From: Sphingomonas sp. MA1305
Lineage (GTDB): Bacteria; Pseudomonadota; Alphaproteobacteria; Sphingomonadales; Sphingomonadaceae
Direction: 5' to 3'
Length of the DNA stretch: 64,000 nt
Assembly (NCBI RefSeq): GCF_016107325.1
Contig: NZ_RCVT01000002.1
Coordinates: forward strand, 930,001 to 994,000
Part shown: piece by piece, positions 9,752 through 18,341 of the stretch
Numbering within the stretch: position 1 is the first letter of the stretch
How the letters are laid out: the number at the start of each line of letters is the position of its first letter
Notes under the pieces: model-generated
Seen by the model: the letters and a program-made list of their open reading frames with translations, nothing else
Told to the model about the DNA's origin: nothing
Database searches by the model: none
Program-made: the position numbers and the translations under genes

Positions 9752-10666
9752 TTACGGATAGCTCACCGTCTTCGGCACCTCGGGGATCGGAATCCATTCC
9801 TTCTCGTCGCCCGGCACGCGCGGAAACTCGCCGGCCTTCCACGCGCGCTTGGCCTCGTTGATCCGGTCGCGGCTCGACGAGACGAAGTTCCACCAGACGT
9901 GGCGCGGGGTGGCGAAGGCGTCGCCGCCGCACAGCATGACGCGCCCGCCGCCGTTCGAACGCAGCGTCGCGGCGATGCCGGGCTTCAAAATGTAGAGCCG
10001 CTGCGGTTCGAGCGTCACCCCCTCCAGGCTCGCCTCTCCCATCGCCAGATAGACCGCGCGTTCCTCCGCCGCGGCGTCGACCGGCACGCTGGCGCCGGCG
10101 TCGAGCACTATGTCGGCGTAGATCGTGCCGGCATAGGTGGTGGTCGGCGCCGCGGCGCCCCACAGCTCGCCCATGATGACGCGGGCACGGGCGCCATGCG
10201 CCTCGACCGTCGGCAGCTGCGCCTTGCCGACATGTTCGAACGCCGGGTCCATCTCCTCTTGGGCTTCGGGCAGCGCCAGCCACGTCTGGATACCCGACAG
10301 GGCGGGGCCGTGCGCGCGCTCGTCGCCGGGCGAGCGTTCCGAATGGACGATGCCGTGGCCGGCGGTCATCAGATTGACCGCGCCGGGATCGATCCGCGCG
10401 CAGGTGCCGAGCGAATCGCGATGGTCGATCGCGCCCTCGAACAGATAGGTGACGGTGGCGAGGTTGATGTGCGGATGCGGCCGCACGTCGATGCCGCCGC
10501 CGGTCGGCAGATGCGCCGGCCCCATCTGGTCGAAGAACAGGAACGGGCCGACCATCGTCCGTTCCTTGCTGGGCAGGGTGCGGTGCACCTTGAAGCCGCC
10601 GAGGTCGTGGGTGACGGGCGTGATCACCCGCTCGACGAGATCGTCGAGGATGCTGGACTCATGCAT
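9752..10666 (-). CDS. Pirin-family protein (bicupin)
   Basis: A 304-residue pirin, a two-cupin-domain metalloprotein. Bacterial members include quercetin 2,3-dioxygenases and regulators of central metabolism. The N-terminal cupin carries the metal-ligand pattern RPHPHINLATVTYL, then HGIVHSE, the canonical His-His-His-Glu set. The C-terminal cupin (from about residue 170) has LEPQRLYILKPG and no obvious metal site, as usual. The ATG at 10666 (MHESSILDDLV) lies just inside the NUDIX gene end, an 8 bp overlap; the longer frame to 10819 is out of frame with NUDIX coding sequence and unlike pirins. Probably co-transcribed with NUDIX, GST and bolA. Substrate unknown. Confidence 0.93.
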   Translation of the reverse strand: MHESSILDDLVERVITPVTHDLGGFKVHRTLPSKERTMVGPFLFFDQMGPAHLPTGGGIDVRPHPHINLATVTYLFEGAIDHRDSLGTCARIDPGAVNLMTAGHGIVHSERSPGDERAHGPALSGIQTWLALPEAQEEMDPAFEHVGKAQLPTVEAHGARARVIMGELWGAAAPTTTYAGTIYADIVLDAGASVPVDAAAEERAVYLAMGEASLEGVTLEPQRLYILKPGIAATLRSNGGGRVMLCGGDAFATPRHVWWNFVSSSRDRINEAKRAWKAGEFPRVPGDEKEWIPIPEVPKTVSYP

Positions 10667-11150
10667 GGGCAGGCTCCGTGGCGACGAGGAGCTCGGCGAG
10701 GTCCTCGGGGAAGATGGCTTCGGGCCAGTCGGCCAGTTCCGCGGGCGCGAACCAGCGCCAGCCGGCGAGCACGCGTTGCTCCAATGGGGTGAGCGCGCCC
10801 GCCTTGACCTCGCAGGCATCGACGCACACGCGGAAATAGCGTTCGTCGGCGGTAACCTCCACCCCTTCGAAGGTCAGGAAGTCGACGACGCGGCGCGCGA
10901 CCTCCGGCCCGCAATCGAGATCGAGGCCGACCTCTTCCCACAATTCGCGGCGCGCGGCTTGCGAATAGCTTTCGCCGGGATCGACCGCGCCGCCCGGCGT
11001 GCACCACAGCGGCGGCCGGTCGCCGGGGGTGAAGCGCATCAGCAGCACGCGGCCCGCGGCGTCGGTCAACAGGATGCGCGCGGCCGGGCGCGGTACGCGC
11101 GGCGGCGTTGCGGGGGCAGGGTCGGGGGCGGGGGCGGCGTCAGGCGGCAT
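10659..11150 (-). CDS. NUDIX hydrolase
   Basis: Hydrolyses a nucleoside diphosphate linked to another moiety. The Nudix box is complete: GGAVDPGESYSQAARRELWE followed by EVG, fitting Gx5Ex7REUxEExGU, at about residues 53-75. The first 20 residues are a proline/alanine-rich leader, so the true start could be further in, but no better start codon with a ribosome site is visible. It overlaps the GST gene by 11 bp upstream and pirin by 8 bp downstream, so the three appear to be one transcript. The particular nucleotide substrate cannot be read from the sequence. Confidence 0.9.
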   Translation of the reverse strand: MPPDAAPAPDPAPATPPRVPRPAARILLTDAAGRVLLMRFTPGDRPPLWCTPGGAVDPGESYSQAARRELWEEVGLDLDCGPEVARRVVDFLTFEGVEVTADERYFRVCVDACEVKAGALTPLEQRVLAGWRWFAPAELADWPEAIFPEDLAELLVATEPAHA

Positions 11151-11847
11151 CGAGTTCGGGATAGTGGCGGAAGATGCCGTCGGTGTTGAACGCGATCCGC
11201 CGTTCGCTGGCGAGATAGCCGGCGATCCGCGGCAGCGCGGCGACCGCGTCGCGCAGTCCGATCAGGCCGGGATATTCGTCGGCCAGCGTGTGCATGCGCT
11301 GCGGGAACATGTAGCGCAGCCCCTCGATCAGCTGGAACAGCGAAGTGTCGGCATAGGTCCATCGATCGCCCAGCACGAACGGACCGCCCGCCTGGCGTGC
11401 CGCATCCTCGAAATGGTCGAGGAACTTGGGCATACGTTCGTCGCGGAACTGGCCGGCGGCGCGGGCGGCCTCCGGCTTCTGGTCCTCGTAATAGTCGCCG
11501 GTGCCGATCGGATGGTGGACGTTGTGCACCTCCGCGACGCAATCGGCGACCGTCAGCTGCAGCTGGTGCAGCCAGAGCCGGTCGGACGCGGGGGCGAGGT
11601 CGTGGCGTTCGCCGAGGAACAGCAGGATATTGGCGACCTGCGCGATGACCGCATCGCCGGTGTCGAGATAGGGCGGGGCGAACGGGCCGCGGCCGCTGCC
11701 GGCCCGCGCCTCCAGATCGTGCATCAGCGCCTCCGCACCGCGCAACCGGGCGCAGTCGCGATAGTCGATGCCGGCGCCTTCGAGCGCGAGGCGGACGAAC
11801 TCGCCCCGGCCCTGGATGTCGGGCCAATACCAGAGGTGGTAGGTCAT
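11140..11847 (-). CDS. Glutathione S-transferase family protein
   Basis: A 235-residue cytosolic GST. The N-terminus YHLWYWPDIQGRGEFVRLAL matches the thioredoxin-like domain of the sigma/alpha-type GSTs, with an aromatic residue in the catalytic position. The PYLDTGDAVIAQVANILLFL stretch corresponds to the glutathione gamma-glutamyl site (normally an S-rich loop; here DAVIAQ). The C-terminal domain is helical with WTYADTSLFQLIEGL. The start codon abuts the bolA stop (TGAATG), and the end overlaps the NUDIX gene by 11 bp. Substrate is unknown. Confidence 0.92.
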   Translation of the reverse strand: MTYHLWYWPDIQGRGEFVRLALEGAGIDYRDCARLRGAEALMHDLEARAGSGRGPFAPPYLDTGDAVIAQVANILLFLGERHDLAPASDRLWLHQLQLTVADCVAEVHNVHHPIGTGDYYEDQKPEAARAAGQFRDERMPKFLDHFEDAARQAGGPFVLGDRWTYADTSLFQLIEGLRYMFPQRMHTLADEYPGLIGLRDAVAALPRIAGYLASERRIAFNTDGIFRHYPELDAA

Positions 11848-12147
11848 TCAGGCGTCCCCGGGTGCGCGCGCCCGGATGGCGAGCGCATGGATCCGCGTCG
11901 ACAACAGATCGGCGAGCGCCTGGTTCACCAGCCGTTGCCGCGCGACCCGCGACAGGCCGGCGAAGCGTTCGCTTTCGACGACCACGGTGAAGTGCGTTTC
12001 GCCGGTGCCGTCGTCGCCCATGTGGCCGGCGTGATGGTGGCTGTCGTTGACGACCTGCAACGCCGTCGGGGCGAGCGCCTCCGTCAGGCGGGCCGTGATG
12101 ACATCGACTAGGGGAAGGGGATGCGGAGCGGTGGCGAGGTCGTTCAT
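11848..12147 (-). CDS. bolA: BolA-family protein
   Basis: A 99-residue BolA homologue. BolA proteins bind monothiol glutaredoxins and help handle iron-sulfur clusters. The conserved segment VVNDSHHHAGH, followed by ETHFTVVVESERFAGLSRVA, carries the histidines used for cluster sharing with Grx. The tail RIHALAIRA is also typical. The ATG at 12147 is preferred over the longer frame to 12225, which would read into the promoter region shared with the J-domain gene. It is the first gene of the bolA-GST-NUDIX-pirin run and is divergent from the J-domain protein, with 40 bp between starts. Confidence 0.95.
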   Translation of the reverse strand: MNDLATAPHPLPLVDVITARLTEALAPTALQVVNDSHHHAGHMGDDGTGETHFTVVVESERFAGLSRVARQRLVNQALADLLSTRIHALAIRARAPGDA

Positions 12148-12187
12148 CGCCCCTATATACCCCGTTTGCGCTGAAGAGGGAGCATCC

Positions 12188-12796
12188 GTGGCGCGCGGAA
12201 GTGACAGCAAGGACCGGCCGCACACGCGGTTTCACGGCCGGATGGAATCGAACGGACGCCTGTGCGCGGAACTCGGCTGCGACCAGCCGGGCGAATTCCG
12301 CGCGCCGCCGGCGGCGGGATCGGGCGACGGCGAGGGGCCGGGGGCCTATCGTTGGATGTGCCTCGAGCACGTTCGCGCGTTCAACAACCGCTACAATTAT
12401 TTCGACGGCATGACCGCCGACGAGATCCATCATGCGCAGCGGCCGCTCGCCGGCTGGGAACGCGAGACCCGGGCCTTCGCGCGCGCCGGCAGCGGCGACC
12501 AGGGGCCGCGCTGGGCGGACTTCAACGACCCGCTCGACGCGATCGCCGCGCGCTTCCGGCGCGAGCCGGCACCCGAGCGCAACGACGGCAAGCCGCTGAG
12601 CGGGCAGGACCGTGCCAGCCTGAAGGTGCTCGGCCTCGCGGCGGATGCGGATCGCGGCGCACTGCGCAAGCGCTACTCGGAACTGGTGCGGCGCTACCAC
12701 CCGGACCGCAACGGCGGCGACCGCAGCCACGAGGCGATGCTGCAGAAGGTAATCGCGGCCTATCAGCAGCTTCGCCAGGCACCGGCATTCGCCTAA
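12188..12796 (+). CDS. J-domain (DnaJ-like) co-chaperone
   Basis: A 202-residue protein with its J domain at the C-terminus. From about residue 140, SLKVLGLAADADRGALRKRY leads to the HPD motif in YHPDRNGGD, the element that stimulates DnaK ATPase. The first 130 residues are specific to alphaproteobacterial homologues and include two cysteines (RLCAELGCDQPGEFRAP) and WMCLEH, which could hold a metal. I start at the GTG at 12188, which has AGAGGGAG about eight bases upstream and gives a VARGSDSKDRPHTRFHGR beginning. An internal ATG at 12242 is the alternative. It is divergent from bolA. Its client is unknown. Confidence 0.9.
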   Translation: MARGSDSKDRPHTRFHGRMESNGRLCAELGCDQPGEFRAPPAAGSGDGEGPGAYRWMCLEHVRAFNNRYNYFDGMTADEIHHAQRPLAGWERETRAFARAGSGDQGPRWADFNDPLDAIAARFRREPAPERNDGKPLSGQDRASLKVLGLAADADRGALRKRYSELVRRYHPDRNGGDRSHEAMLQKVIAAYQQLRQAPAFA

Positions 12797-12811
12797 CCAG
12801 TCGCCGCCCGG

Positions 12812-13288
12812 TCAAGCGGGCGGGGGGCGCAGGGCAAGATCGAGAGCAATCGCCTCCAGCTGATCCGCGGACGCATTCCAGCCGGCTTCGAACCCCATCG
12901 CGGCGTGGCTGTCGCGCGCGGCGGCCGTCCAGTGCCGAGCGGTGGCGGTGTAGCGCGTCCCACCGCCTTCCTCGGCGAAATCGTCGATGCGGACCATGAA
13001 CGGACCCGACGGCATCCAGCCGGCGGTAAAGGCGTCGGTGGAGACGATCCGTCGTTCCGGCTCGACCTCCAGATAAAGGCCCTCCAGCCGGTTCTCCTCG
13101 CCGGCGGGGCCGTGCATCACGATCACCGAGCGGCCGCCCGCGTGCAGCTCCTGCACCACGAATTCGGCGCGCCACGGCTTGGGACAGAACCATGACCCGG
13201 TGTCCGCAATCCAGGCCCGCCACACCGCGGCGACGGGGGCATCGATCAGCCGCGTGATCGACAGTTCGAAGGGGCCGTCGCTCATCAT
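12812..13288 (-). CDS. SRPBCC / AHSA1-domain protein
   Basis: A 158-residue START-like ligand-binding fold of the AHSA1 (activator of Hsp90) type. The N-terminal strand ELSITRLIDAPVAAVWRAW and the later GWNASADQLEA (the usual GWxxxLDxL ending) identify the family. Such proteins often travel with VOC/PhnB-like glyoxalase genes, as here. Its ATG overlaps the TGA of the upstream VOC relic as ATGA, showing the two were once coupled. Specific ligand unknown. Confidence 0.88.
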   Translation of the reverse strand: MMSDGPFELSITRLIDAPVAAVWRAWIADTGSWFCPKPWRAEFVVQELHAGGRSVIVMHGPAGEENRLEGLYLEVEPERRIVSTDAFTAGWMPSGPFMVRIDDFAEEGGGTRYTATARHWTAAARDSHAAMGFEAGWNASADQLEAIALDLALRPPPA

Positions 13289-13496
13289 TCCTCTCCCCGC
13301 AGCGCGGCCTCGATCCGCGCGATGTCGATCTTGCGCCTGATCATCAGCGCGGCAAAGGCGGCTCGCCCGCTGCGTCGCCCGCCGACAGCACCTGCATCAG
13401 CACGCGCGGCATGATCTGCCACGCATAGCCCCAGCGATCGGTGCACCAGCCGCACGTCAATTCCGCGCCGCCATCGCGGTTCGGGTGCACCATCGT
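13285..13496 (-). pseudogene. Remnant of a VOC/PhnB-like gene (C-terminal part, frameshifted)
   Basis: Reading the minus strand from about 13493, DGGAELTCGWCTDRWGYAWQ followed by IMPRVLMQVLSAGD is the characteristic end of PhnB/3-demethylubiquinone-like VOC proteins. The frame then shifts: after GDAAG the continuation GRAAFAALMIRRKIDIARIE is found only in another frame, ending in a TGA that overlaps the SRPBCC start. The N-terminal two thirds of the expected 140-160 residue protein are absent, because the intact VOC gene begins upstream after only 30 bp. A sequencing error could explain the frameshift but not the missing 5' part. Confidence 0.75.
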
Positions 13497-13528
13497 CCTT
13501 CTCCCGGCTGACCGGAGTCCGCGCGGGT

Positions 13529-13981
13529 TCAGTGATCGCCGCCGCCCTGGTGCGCTCCGCCGTCCGCCATCGCCTGGGCATGCGCACCGACGTCCATCCA
13601 GAAGGGGCCCCAGCCGTGGCCGTCGAGATCCTCGAACGCGCGGCTGTACATGAAGCCGTGATCCTCCGGCTCGTGCAGCTCGCGGCCGCCCGAGGCGAGC
13701 GCGGCCTCGACGATGCCGTCGACCTCTGCGCGGTCGTCGAAACCCAGCGCGAAGATCGCGGTCGTCTCGCTGAAGGCATCGGCGATCTTCTTCTGCGTGA
13801 AGGTGCCGAACAGAGCCTTGTCGAGCAGCATCACCGCGATCGTGTCGGTCCATTGCATCGACGCGCCCTGCGCATTGGAGAACTGCTCGTTCTTGGTGAA
13901 GCCGAGGGATTCGTAGAAGGCGGTGGCGCGGGTCACGTCGGCGACGGGCAGATTGACGAAGATCATCTTGGCCACGGGCAT
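13529..13981 (-). CDS. VOC-family (glyoxalase/bleomycin-resistance-like) protein
   Basis: A 150-residue vicinal-oxygen-chelate protein. It begins MPVAKMIFVNLPVADVTRAT, with the family's first strand and the AFYESLGF helix, and ends with FEDLDGHGWGPFWMD, the usual second-half signature in which the C-terminal Glu metal ligand is replaced. Such members often bind small hydrophobic molecules or metals rather than methylglyoxal. The start at 13981 has AAGGAG just upstream. It is divergently arranged with the HxlR regulator at 14043, which is therefore the probable controller. Followed by a VOC relic and an SRPBCC gene. Confidence 0.9.
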   Translation of the reverse strand: MPVAKMIFVNLPVADVTRATAFYESLGFTKNEQFSNAQGASMQWTDTIAVMLLDKALFGTFTQKKIADAFSETTAIFALGFDDRAEVDGIVEAALASGGRELHEPEDHGFMYSRAFEDLDGHGWGPFWMDVGAHAQAMADGGAHQGGGDH

Positions 13982-14042
13982 CTCTCCTTGTTTTCGATTC
14001 GCTACTGGCGGAGCATGCGCGCGGTAGTTATCTAAAGCAACG
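13982..14042. promoter_or_regulatory. Divergent promoter region between VOC and HxlR genes
   Basis: Only 61 bp separate the two divergent starts, so the promoters overlap. The AT-richer stretch GTAGTTATCTAAAGCAAC near 14023-14040 lies directly before the HxlR ATG and is a reasonable operator candidate. No perfect palindrome is visible. HxlR regulators usually bind such intergenic regions; the binding itself is inferred. Confidence 0.4.
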
Positions 14043-14777
14043 ATGAAGTCAGAAAAAGTAACAAGTGGCGACGAGCGCCGGCGGTGGTACGACGATGCCT
14101 GCGGTACCGCGCTGGCGCTGGAGCTGCTTGGCGAGCGCTGGTCGCTGCTGGTGCTGCGCGAACTGATGTTCGGGCCGCGGCGCTTCGGCGAGTTGCGCGC
14201 GGAGCTGACCGGGATCAGCGCCAATGTGCTGACGCAGCGGCTCGCCGGGCTGGAAGCGGCGGGGCTGGTGGTGCGCCGCAAGCTGCCGCCGCCCGCCTCG
14301 GTGCAGGTCTATGAATTGACCGAATGGGGCTATGAGACCGAGGCGGTGATGCAGGCGATGGGACGGTGGGCGACGCGCTCGCCGCTCCATGATCCGACGC
14401 TGCCGTTCTCGCCCGCGTCGGCGATGCTGTCGCTGCGCACCATGATCGACCGGGTCGAGGCGGCGGACATGGCGATGACGCTCGGCTTCCGACTTGGCGA
14501 AGACCGGTTCCGTGCGACGTTGGCGGAGGGGGCGTTGACGATCGCGCGGGCCGATCCCGTCGATGTCGACGTGCTGATCGACACCGATCCGACGACCCTG
14601 GCGATCTGGATCTACGCCAAGCGGCCGATGGCGGCGGCGGAGGCGGAGGGGACGTTGCGCGTCACCGGCAACCGCGCCGCCGCCCTCCGCTTCGCGGCGC
14701 TGTTCGCGCTGCCACGCAAAGTGGGCGAGGCGTCGGTCGCCGATGCGGCGCTTCCCGGGTTGACGGAGCGGCGATAG
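14043..14777 (+). CDS. HxlR-type winged-helix regulator with C-terminal SCP2-like domain
   Basis: A 244-residue transcription factor. Residues 15-115 form the HxlR winged helix: [52 protein letters not shown] and the wing [10 protein letters not shown]. Residues 125-240 resemble the SCP2/sterol-carrier fold ([13 protein letters not shown], then [11 protein letters not shown]), likely the ligand-sensing part. This two-domain architecture is common in alphaproteobacteria. It is divergent from a VOC gene and probably autoregulated through the shared 61 bp. Effector unknown. Confidence 0.9.
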   Translation: MKSEKVTSGDERRRWYDDACGTALALELLGERWSLLVLRELMFGPRRFGELRAELTGISANVLTQRLAGLEAAGLVVRRKLPPPASVQVYELTEWGYETEAVMQAMGRWATRSPLHDPTLPFSPASAMLSLRTMIDRVEAADMAMTLGFRLGEDRFRATLAEGALTIARADPVDVDVLIDTDPTTLAIWIYAKRPMAAAEAEGTLRVTGNRAAALRFAALFALPRKVGEASVADAALPGLTERR

Positions 14778-14859
14778 CTTTCCACTGGAAGAGCGTGCGC
14801 CTTTCCCCGCGCATCGTGCGTTGGGGATGGCCCTGCCCGGACGGTGTGCCCGAAAGACG

Positions 14860-15864
14860 ATGACCGATATCCCCAATACCCAGCCCGACAGCCGCGACAC
14901 CACCATCCTCGACGCGCCCGACAGGATGGTGTCGGTGCGCGACGTGTTCGGCATCGACAACGACATGCAGGTCCCTGCCTTCTCCGAGGCGGACGAGCGG
15001 GTGCCGGACCTCGACCCCGCCTATGTCTTCGATCCCGACACGACGATGGCGGTGCTGGCGGGCTTCGCCCACAACCGGCGCGTGATGGTGCAGGGCTATC
15101 ACGGCACCGGCAAGTCGAGCCATATCGAACAGGTGGCGGCGCGGCTGAACTGGCCGTGCATCCGCATCAACCTGGACGCGCATATCAGCCGCATCGACCT
15201 GATCGGCCGCGACGCGATCGTGCTGAAGGACGGTCAGCAGATCACCGAATTCCGCGAAGGGCTGCTGCCCTGGGCGCTGCAGACGCCGACCGCTTTGGTG
15301 TTCGACGAATATGACGCCGGGCGTCCCGACGTGATGTTCGTGATCCAGCGCGTGCTCGAGACCGAGGGCAAGCTGACGTTGCTCGACCAGAATCGCGTCA
15401 TCCGACCGAACCCCTGGTTCCGCCTGTTCGCGACCGCCAACACGGTCGGCCTAGGCGACACCAGCGGGCTGTATCACGGCACGCAACAGATCAACCAGGG
15501 TCAGATGGACCGTTGGAACATCGTCGTCACCCTCAACTATCTGCCCGCCGCGACCGAGGCGCAGATCGTGCTCGCCAAGTCCGGCGAATATGACAAGCCC
15601 GACGGCAAGAAGCAGGTCGAGAATATGGTCCGCGTCGCCGACCTGACCCGCAAGGGGTTCGTCAACGGCGATATCTCGACCGTGATGAGCCCGCGCACGG
15701 TGATCACCTGGGCGCAGAACACGCTCATTTTCGGCGACGTCGGTTTCGCCTTCCGGTTGAGCTTCCTCAACAAGTGCGACGAGAACGAGCGGCCGCTGGT
15801 GGCGGAATATTACCAGCGCGTGTTCGGCAAGGACCTGCCGGAAAGCGTGGTGGGGCGGGCTTGA
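14860..15864 (+). CDS. cobS: Aerobic cobaltochelatase subunit CobS (AAA+ ATPase)
   Basis: ATPase subunit of the CobNST complex that inserts cobalt into hydrogenobyrinic acid a,c-diamide. The ATG at 14860 ([12 protein letters not shown]) gives 334 residues, the normal length. Motifs: Walker A-like [15 protein letters not shown] at about 90-104, Walker [10 protein letters not shown], sensor region [15 protein letters not shown], and the C-terminal helical domain. No other cobalamin gene is nearby, and cobN is not in the window. CobST-like pairs not linked to cobN occur widely, so use by another chelatase or MoxR/VWA-type function is conceivable. A toxin-antitoxin pair starts three bases after its stop. 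Confidence 0.94.
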   Translation: MTDIPNTQPDSRDTTILDAPDRMVSVRDVFGIDNDMQVPAFSEADERVPDLDPAYVFDPDTTMAVLAGFAHNRRVMVQGYHGTGKSSHIEQVAARLNWPCIRINLDAHISRIDLIGRDAIVLKDGQQITEFREGLLPWALQTPTALVFDEYDAGRPDVMFVIQRVLETEGKLTLLDQNRVIRPNPWFRLFATANTVGLGDTSGLYHGTQQINQGQMDRWNIVVTLNYLPAATEAQIVLAKSGEYDKPDGKKQVENMVRVADLTRKGFVNGDISTVMSPRTVITWAQNTLIFGDVGFAFRLSFLNKCDENERPLVAEYYQRVFGKDLPESVVGRA

Positions 15865-15867
15865 ACC

Positions 15868-16170
15868 ATGACGCGCGCCGAAGCTCTGCAGCGATTGCGC
15901 GCCCGCGAGCAGGAGTTGCGCGCGTTGGGGATCGTGCATTTATCGCTGTTTGGCTCTACGGCGCGCGACGAGGCGCGGCAGGATTCAGACGTCGATTTAG
16001 TTGCGACCATTGATTACGATGCCGTCCGACGGCTCGGCCCTTTCGGCTTCTTCGGAATCGAAGGGCGGATTGCGGAAATGATTGGCGCACCGGTCGACTT
16101 CATGACCGAAGCGAACGACGAGCCGATCCTGCAGGCGCAGATCGAACGGGATCGCGTGCATGTCTTCTGA
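15868..16170 (+). CDS. MntA-like minimal nucleotidyltransferase (antitoxin)
   Basis: A 100-residue nucleotidyltransferase-fold protein. The family signature GSx10DxD is intact: LFGSTARDEARQDSDVDLV at about residues 27-45, with a third carboxylate at PVDFMTE. In MntA/HepT (type VII) systems the antitoxin adds AMP residues to a tyrosine near the HEPN active site and so neutralises the toxin. The ATG lies three bases after cobS, and the end overlaps the HEPN gene by 11 bp. This order, with cobT starting on the last base of the HEPN stop, places the whole module inside the cobST transcript. Confidence 0.9.
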   Translation: MTRAEALQRLRAREQELRALGIVHLSLFGSTARDEARQDSDVDLVATIDYDAVRRLGPFGFFGIEGRIAEMIGAPVDFMTEANDEPILQAQIERDRVHVF

Positions 16171-16501
16171 TCGGATCCGGATCAGGTTGCGCCATATTGT
16201 GCAAAACGGTGATCGGATCGCGATCTACATCGCGCCCCACGACGCCGCCAGCTTTCGGGCCGATGCGATGACGCGGGACGCCGTTGAACGGTGCCTGGAG
16301 AGAATCGCGGAAGCGATCGTGCAGATCGGCGCAGAAGCCGTCGCGGCGCTGAATCTCACGGTGCCGTTCAATGATGTTCGGAGTCTGGGCAACCGGCTGC
16401 GTCATGAATACGCACGGCTAGACCCCAACATCATCTTCGATACGGCGCGCAGCGACATTCCGCCGCTGCGCGACGCGGCTCAACGCGCGCTGGAAGCCTG
16501 A
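16160..16501 (+). CDS. HepT-like HEPN (DUF86) protein, putative ribonuclease toxin
   Basis: A 113-residue DUF86/HEPN protein, partner of the MntA-like gene it overlaps by 11 bp. The all-helical pattern and the end sequence [20 protein letters not shown] are typical. Classical HepT has Rx4HxY. Here H and Y are present (RHEY) but the residue five before the histidine is glycine (GNRLRHEY), a form I recall from a DUF86 subfamily with arginine adjacent to the histidine. Catalytic competence therefore needs testing. The TGA shares its A with the cobT ATG (TGATG), giving tight coupling. Confidence 0.87.
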   Translation: MSSDRIRIRLRHIVQNGDRIAIYIAPHDAASFRADAMTRDAVERCLERIAEAIVQIGAEAVAALNLTVPFNDVRSLGNRLRHEYARLDPNIIFDTARSDIPPLRDAAQRALEA

Positions 16502-18327
16502 TGGCCAACGAAACCCCCCTCGACCGGTTCAAGGCGGTCCTGACCGGCACCGCGCGCGCGATCGCGGAGGAGCCGGAGGTCGATCTCGCCTTCACCGCCG
16601 ACGCGCCGGCGCAGTCGGGTAAGCATATCAAAGTGCCCATGCCGGCGCGCGCGTTACCGGCGGAGCAGGTGGCGGAAGCGCGCGGCTTTGCGGACGGTTT
16701 CGCGCTGCGGCTGAAGCATCATGACAGCGCCTTGCACCTGAAGGGCGCGCCGGACGAGGCGGTGGCCCGGTCGGTGTTCGATGCGGTCGAGAATGCGCGC
16801 GTCGAGGCGCTGGGCAGCCGCGGCTATGCCGGCATCGCCGACAATCTGGGCCATGCGCTCGACGTCCGCCTGCGCAGCGACCCGATCGCCCGTGCGCGGA
16901 CCCGCGACGAGGTGCCGCTGTCGACCGCGCTTGGCCTGCTGGTGCGCGAGGCGCTGACCGGGCGCGAGACGCCGGAGGCGGCGGCGGGCGGCCTGGCGCT
17001 GGTGCGCGAATGGATCGAGGAGCGCACCGATCTCAACGCGCTGGCGCTGGCGCTCGACGATCAGCGCGCCTTCCAGGGCCTGGCGAGGAAGATGCTGGAG
17101 GAACTCGAGCTGGTCGAGGGCGAGGTCACCCCGGACGATGCCGACGAGGGCGGCAACGACGACGAGGGCACCGAGGACCAGGCCGACGACCAGGGCGACG
17201 AGAATGAGGACGAGCAGTCCGGTCAGGGCGAAGGCGAGGTCGAGGCGCGCGGCGAGCAGCAGGACGCCGACAGCGAGGAGGGCGAGGGCGAGGAATCGGG
17301 CGAGGACAGCCCCGCCGAACTCGACGGCCAGCCCGGCGACGACGGCGACGACGGCGCACAGCCGACGCGCCCCAACCGTCCGACCAACGATTTCGCGCCG
17401 CAGTTCGACTATAAGCCGTGGACGACGCAGTTCGACGAGGTGGTCGGCGCGACCGACCTGTGCGACGCCGAGGAACTGGCGCGGCTGCGCGGCTATCTCG
17501 ACCAGCAGCTCGCGCATCTGCAATCGGCGGTGTCGAAGCTGGCCAACCGCCTGCAGCGGCGACTGATGGCGCAGCAGTCGCGGTCGTGGGATTTCGACCA
17601 GGACGAGGGGCTGCTCGACGCGGCGCGGCTGGCGCGCGTCGTCGTCAATCCGACCCAGTCGCTGAGCTACAAGATCGAGCGCGACACCGAATTCCGCGAC
17701 ACGGTGGTGACGCTGCTGATCGACAATTCGGGGTCGATGCGCGGGCGGCCGATCGGCATCGCCGCCATCAGTGCCGACATCCTCGCCCGGACGCTGGAGC
17801 GCTGCGGCGTGAAGACCGAGATCCTGGGCTTCACCACGCGCGCGTGGAAGGGCGGGCAGGCGCGCGAGACCTGGCTGGCGGCGGGTCGGCCGCCGCAGCC
17901 AGGGCGGCTCAACGACTTGCGCCACATCGTCTACAAGCAGGCGGACGAGCCGTGGCGGCGTGCCCGCGCCAACCTCGGCCTGATGATGCGCGAGGGACTG
18001 CTCAAGGAGAATATCGACGGCGAGGCTTTGCTCTGGGCGCATGCGCGGCTGATCGCGCGGCCCGAGGAACGGCGCATCCTGATGGTGATCAGCGACGGTG
18101 CGCCGGTCGACGATTCGACGCTGTCGGTCAATTCGGGCAGCTATCTGGAACGCCATCTGCGCCAGGTGATCGGCTGGATCGAGAGCCGGTCGCCGGTCGA
18201 GCTGATCGCGATCGGCATCGGTCACGACGTCACCCGATACTATAGCCGCGCGGTGACGATCATGGATGCCGAACAGCTCGGCGGCACGATCATCGAGCAA
18301 CTGGCGGCGCTGTTCGATACGGATTGA
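16501..18327 (+). CDS. cobT: Aerobic cobaltochelatase subunit CobT (VWA protein)
   Basis: A 608-residue partner of CobS. Residues 1-205 form the helical N-terminal region. Residues about 205-290 are a very acidic Asp/Glu/Gly-rich linker. The C-terminal von Willebrand A domain has the MIDAS motif DNSGSM at about 407-412, a downstream threonine region, and the terminal [10 protein letters not shown]. It normally docks on CobS to couple ATP hydrolysis to cobalt insertion by CobN. The ATG overlaps the HEPN stop by one base. The acidic linker is repetitive at codon level, as in homologues. The stop overlaps the region of the cytochrome gene. Confidence 0.94.
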   Translation: MANETPLDRFKAVLTGTARAIAEEPEVDLAFTADAPAQSGKHIKVPMPARALPAEQVAEARGFADGFALRLKHHDSALHLKGAPDEAVARSVFDAVENARVEALGSRGYAGIADNLGHALDVRLRSDPIARARTRDEVPLSTALGLLVREALTGRETPEAAAGGLALVREWIEERTDLNALALALDDQRAFQGLARKMLEELELVEGEVTPDDADEGGNDDEGTEDQADDQGDENEDEQSGQGEGEVEARGEQQDADSEEGEGEESGEDSPAELDGQPGDDGDDGAQPTRPNRPTNDFAPQFDYKPWTTQFDEVVGATDLCDAEELARLRGYLDQQLAHLQSAVSKLANRLQRRLMAQQSRSWDFDQDEGLLDAARLARVVVNPTQSLSYKIERDTEFRDTVVTLLIDNSGSMRGRPIGIAAISADILARTLERCGVKTEILGFTTRAWKGGQARETWLAAGRPPQPGRLNDLRHIVYKQADEPWRRARANLGLMMREGLLKENIDGEALLWAHARLIARPEERRILMVISDGAPVDDSTLSVNSGSYLERHLRQVIGWIESRSPVELIAIGIGHDVTRYYSRAVTIMDAEQLGGTIIEQLAALFDTD

Positions 18328-18341
18328 GCGCGGCGGGGATC

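Noticed and set aside
16654..18300. Minus-strand 548-codon frame opposite cobT
   Set aside because: Shadow frame; hydrophobic run in the middle is the reverse of cobT's acidic linker codons.
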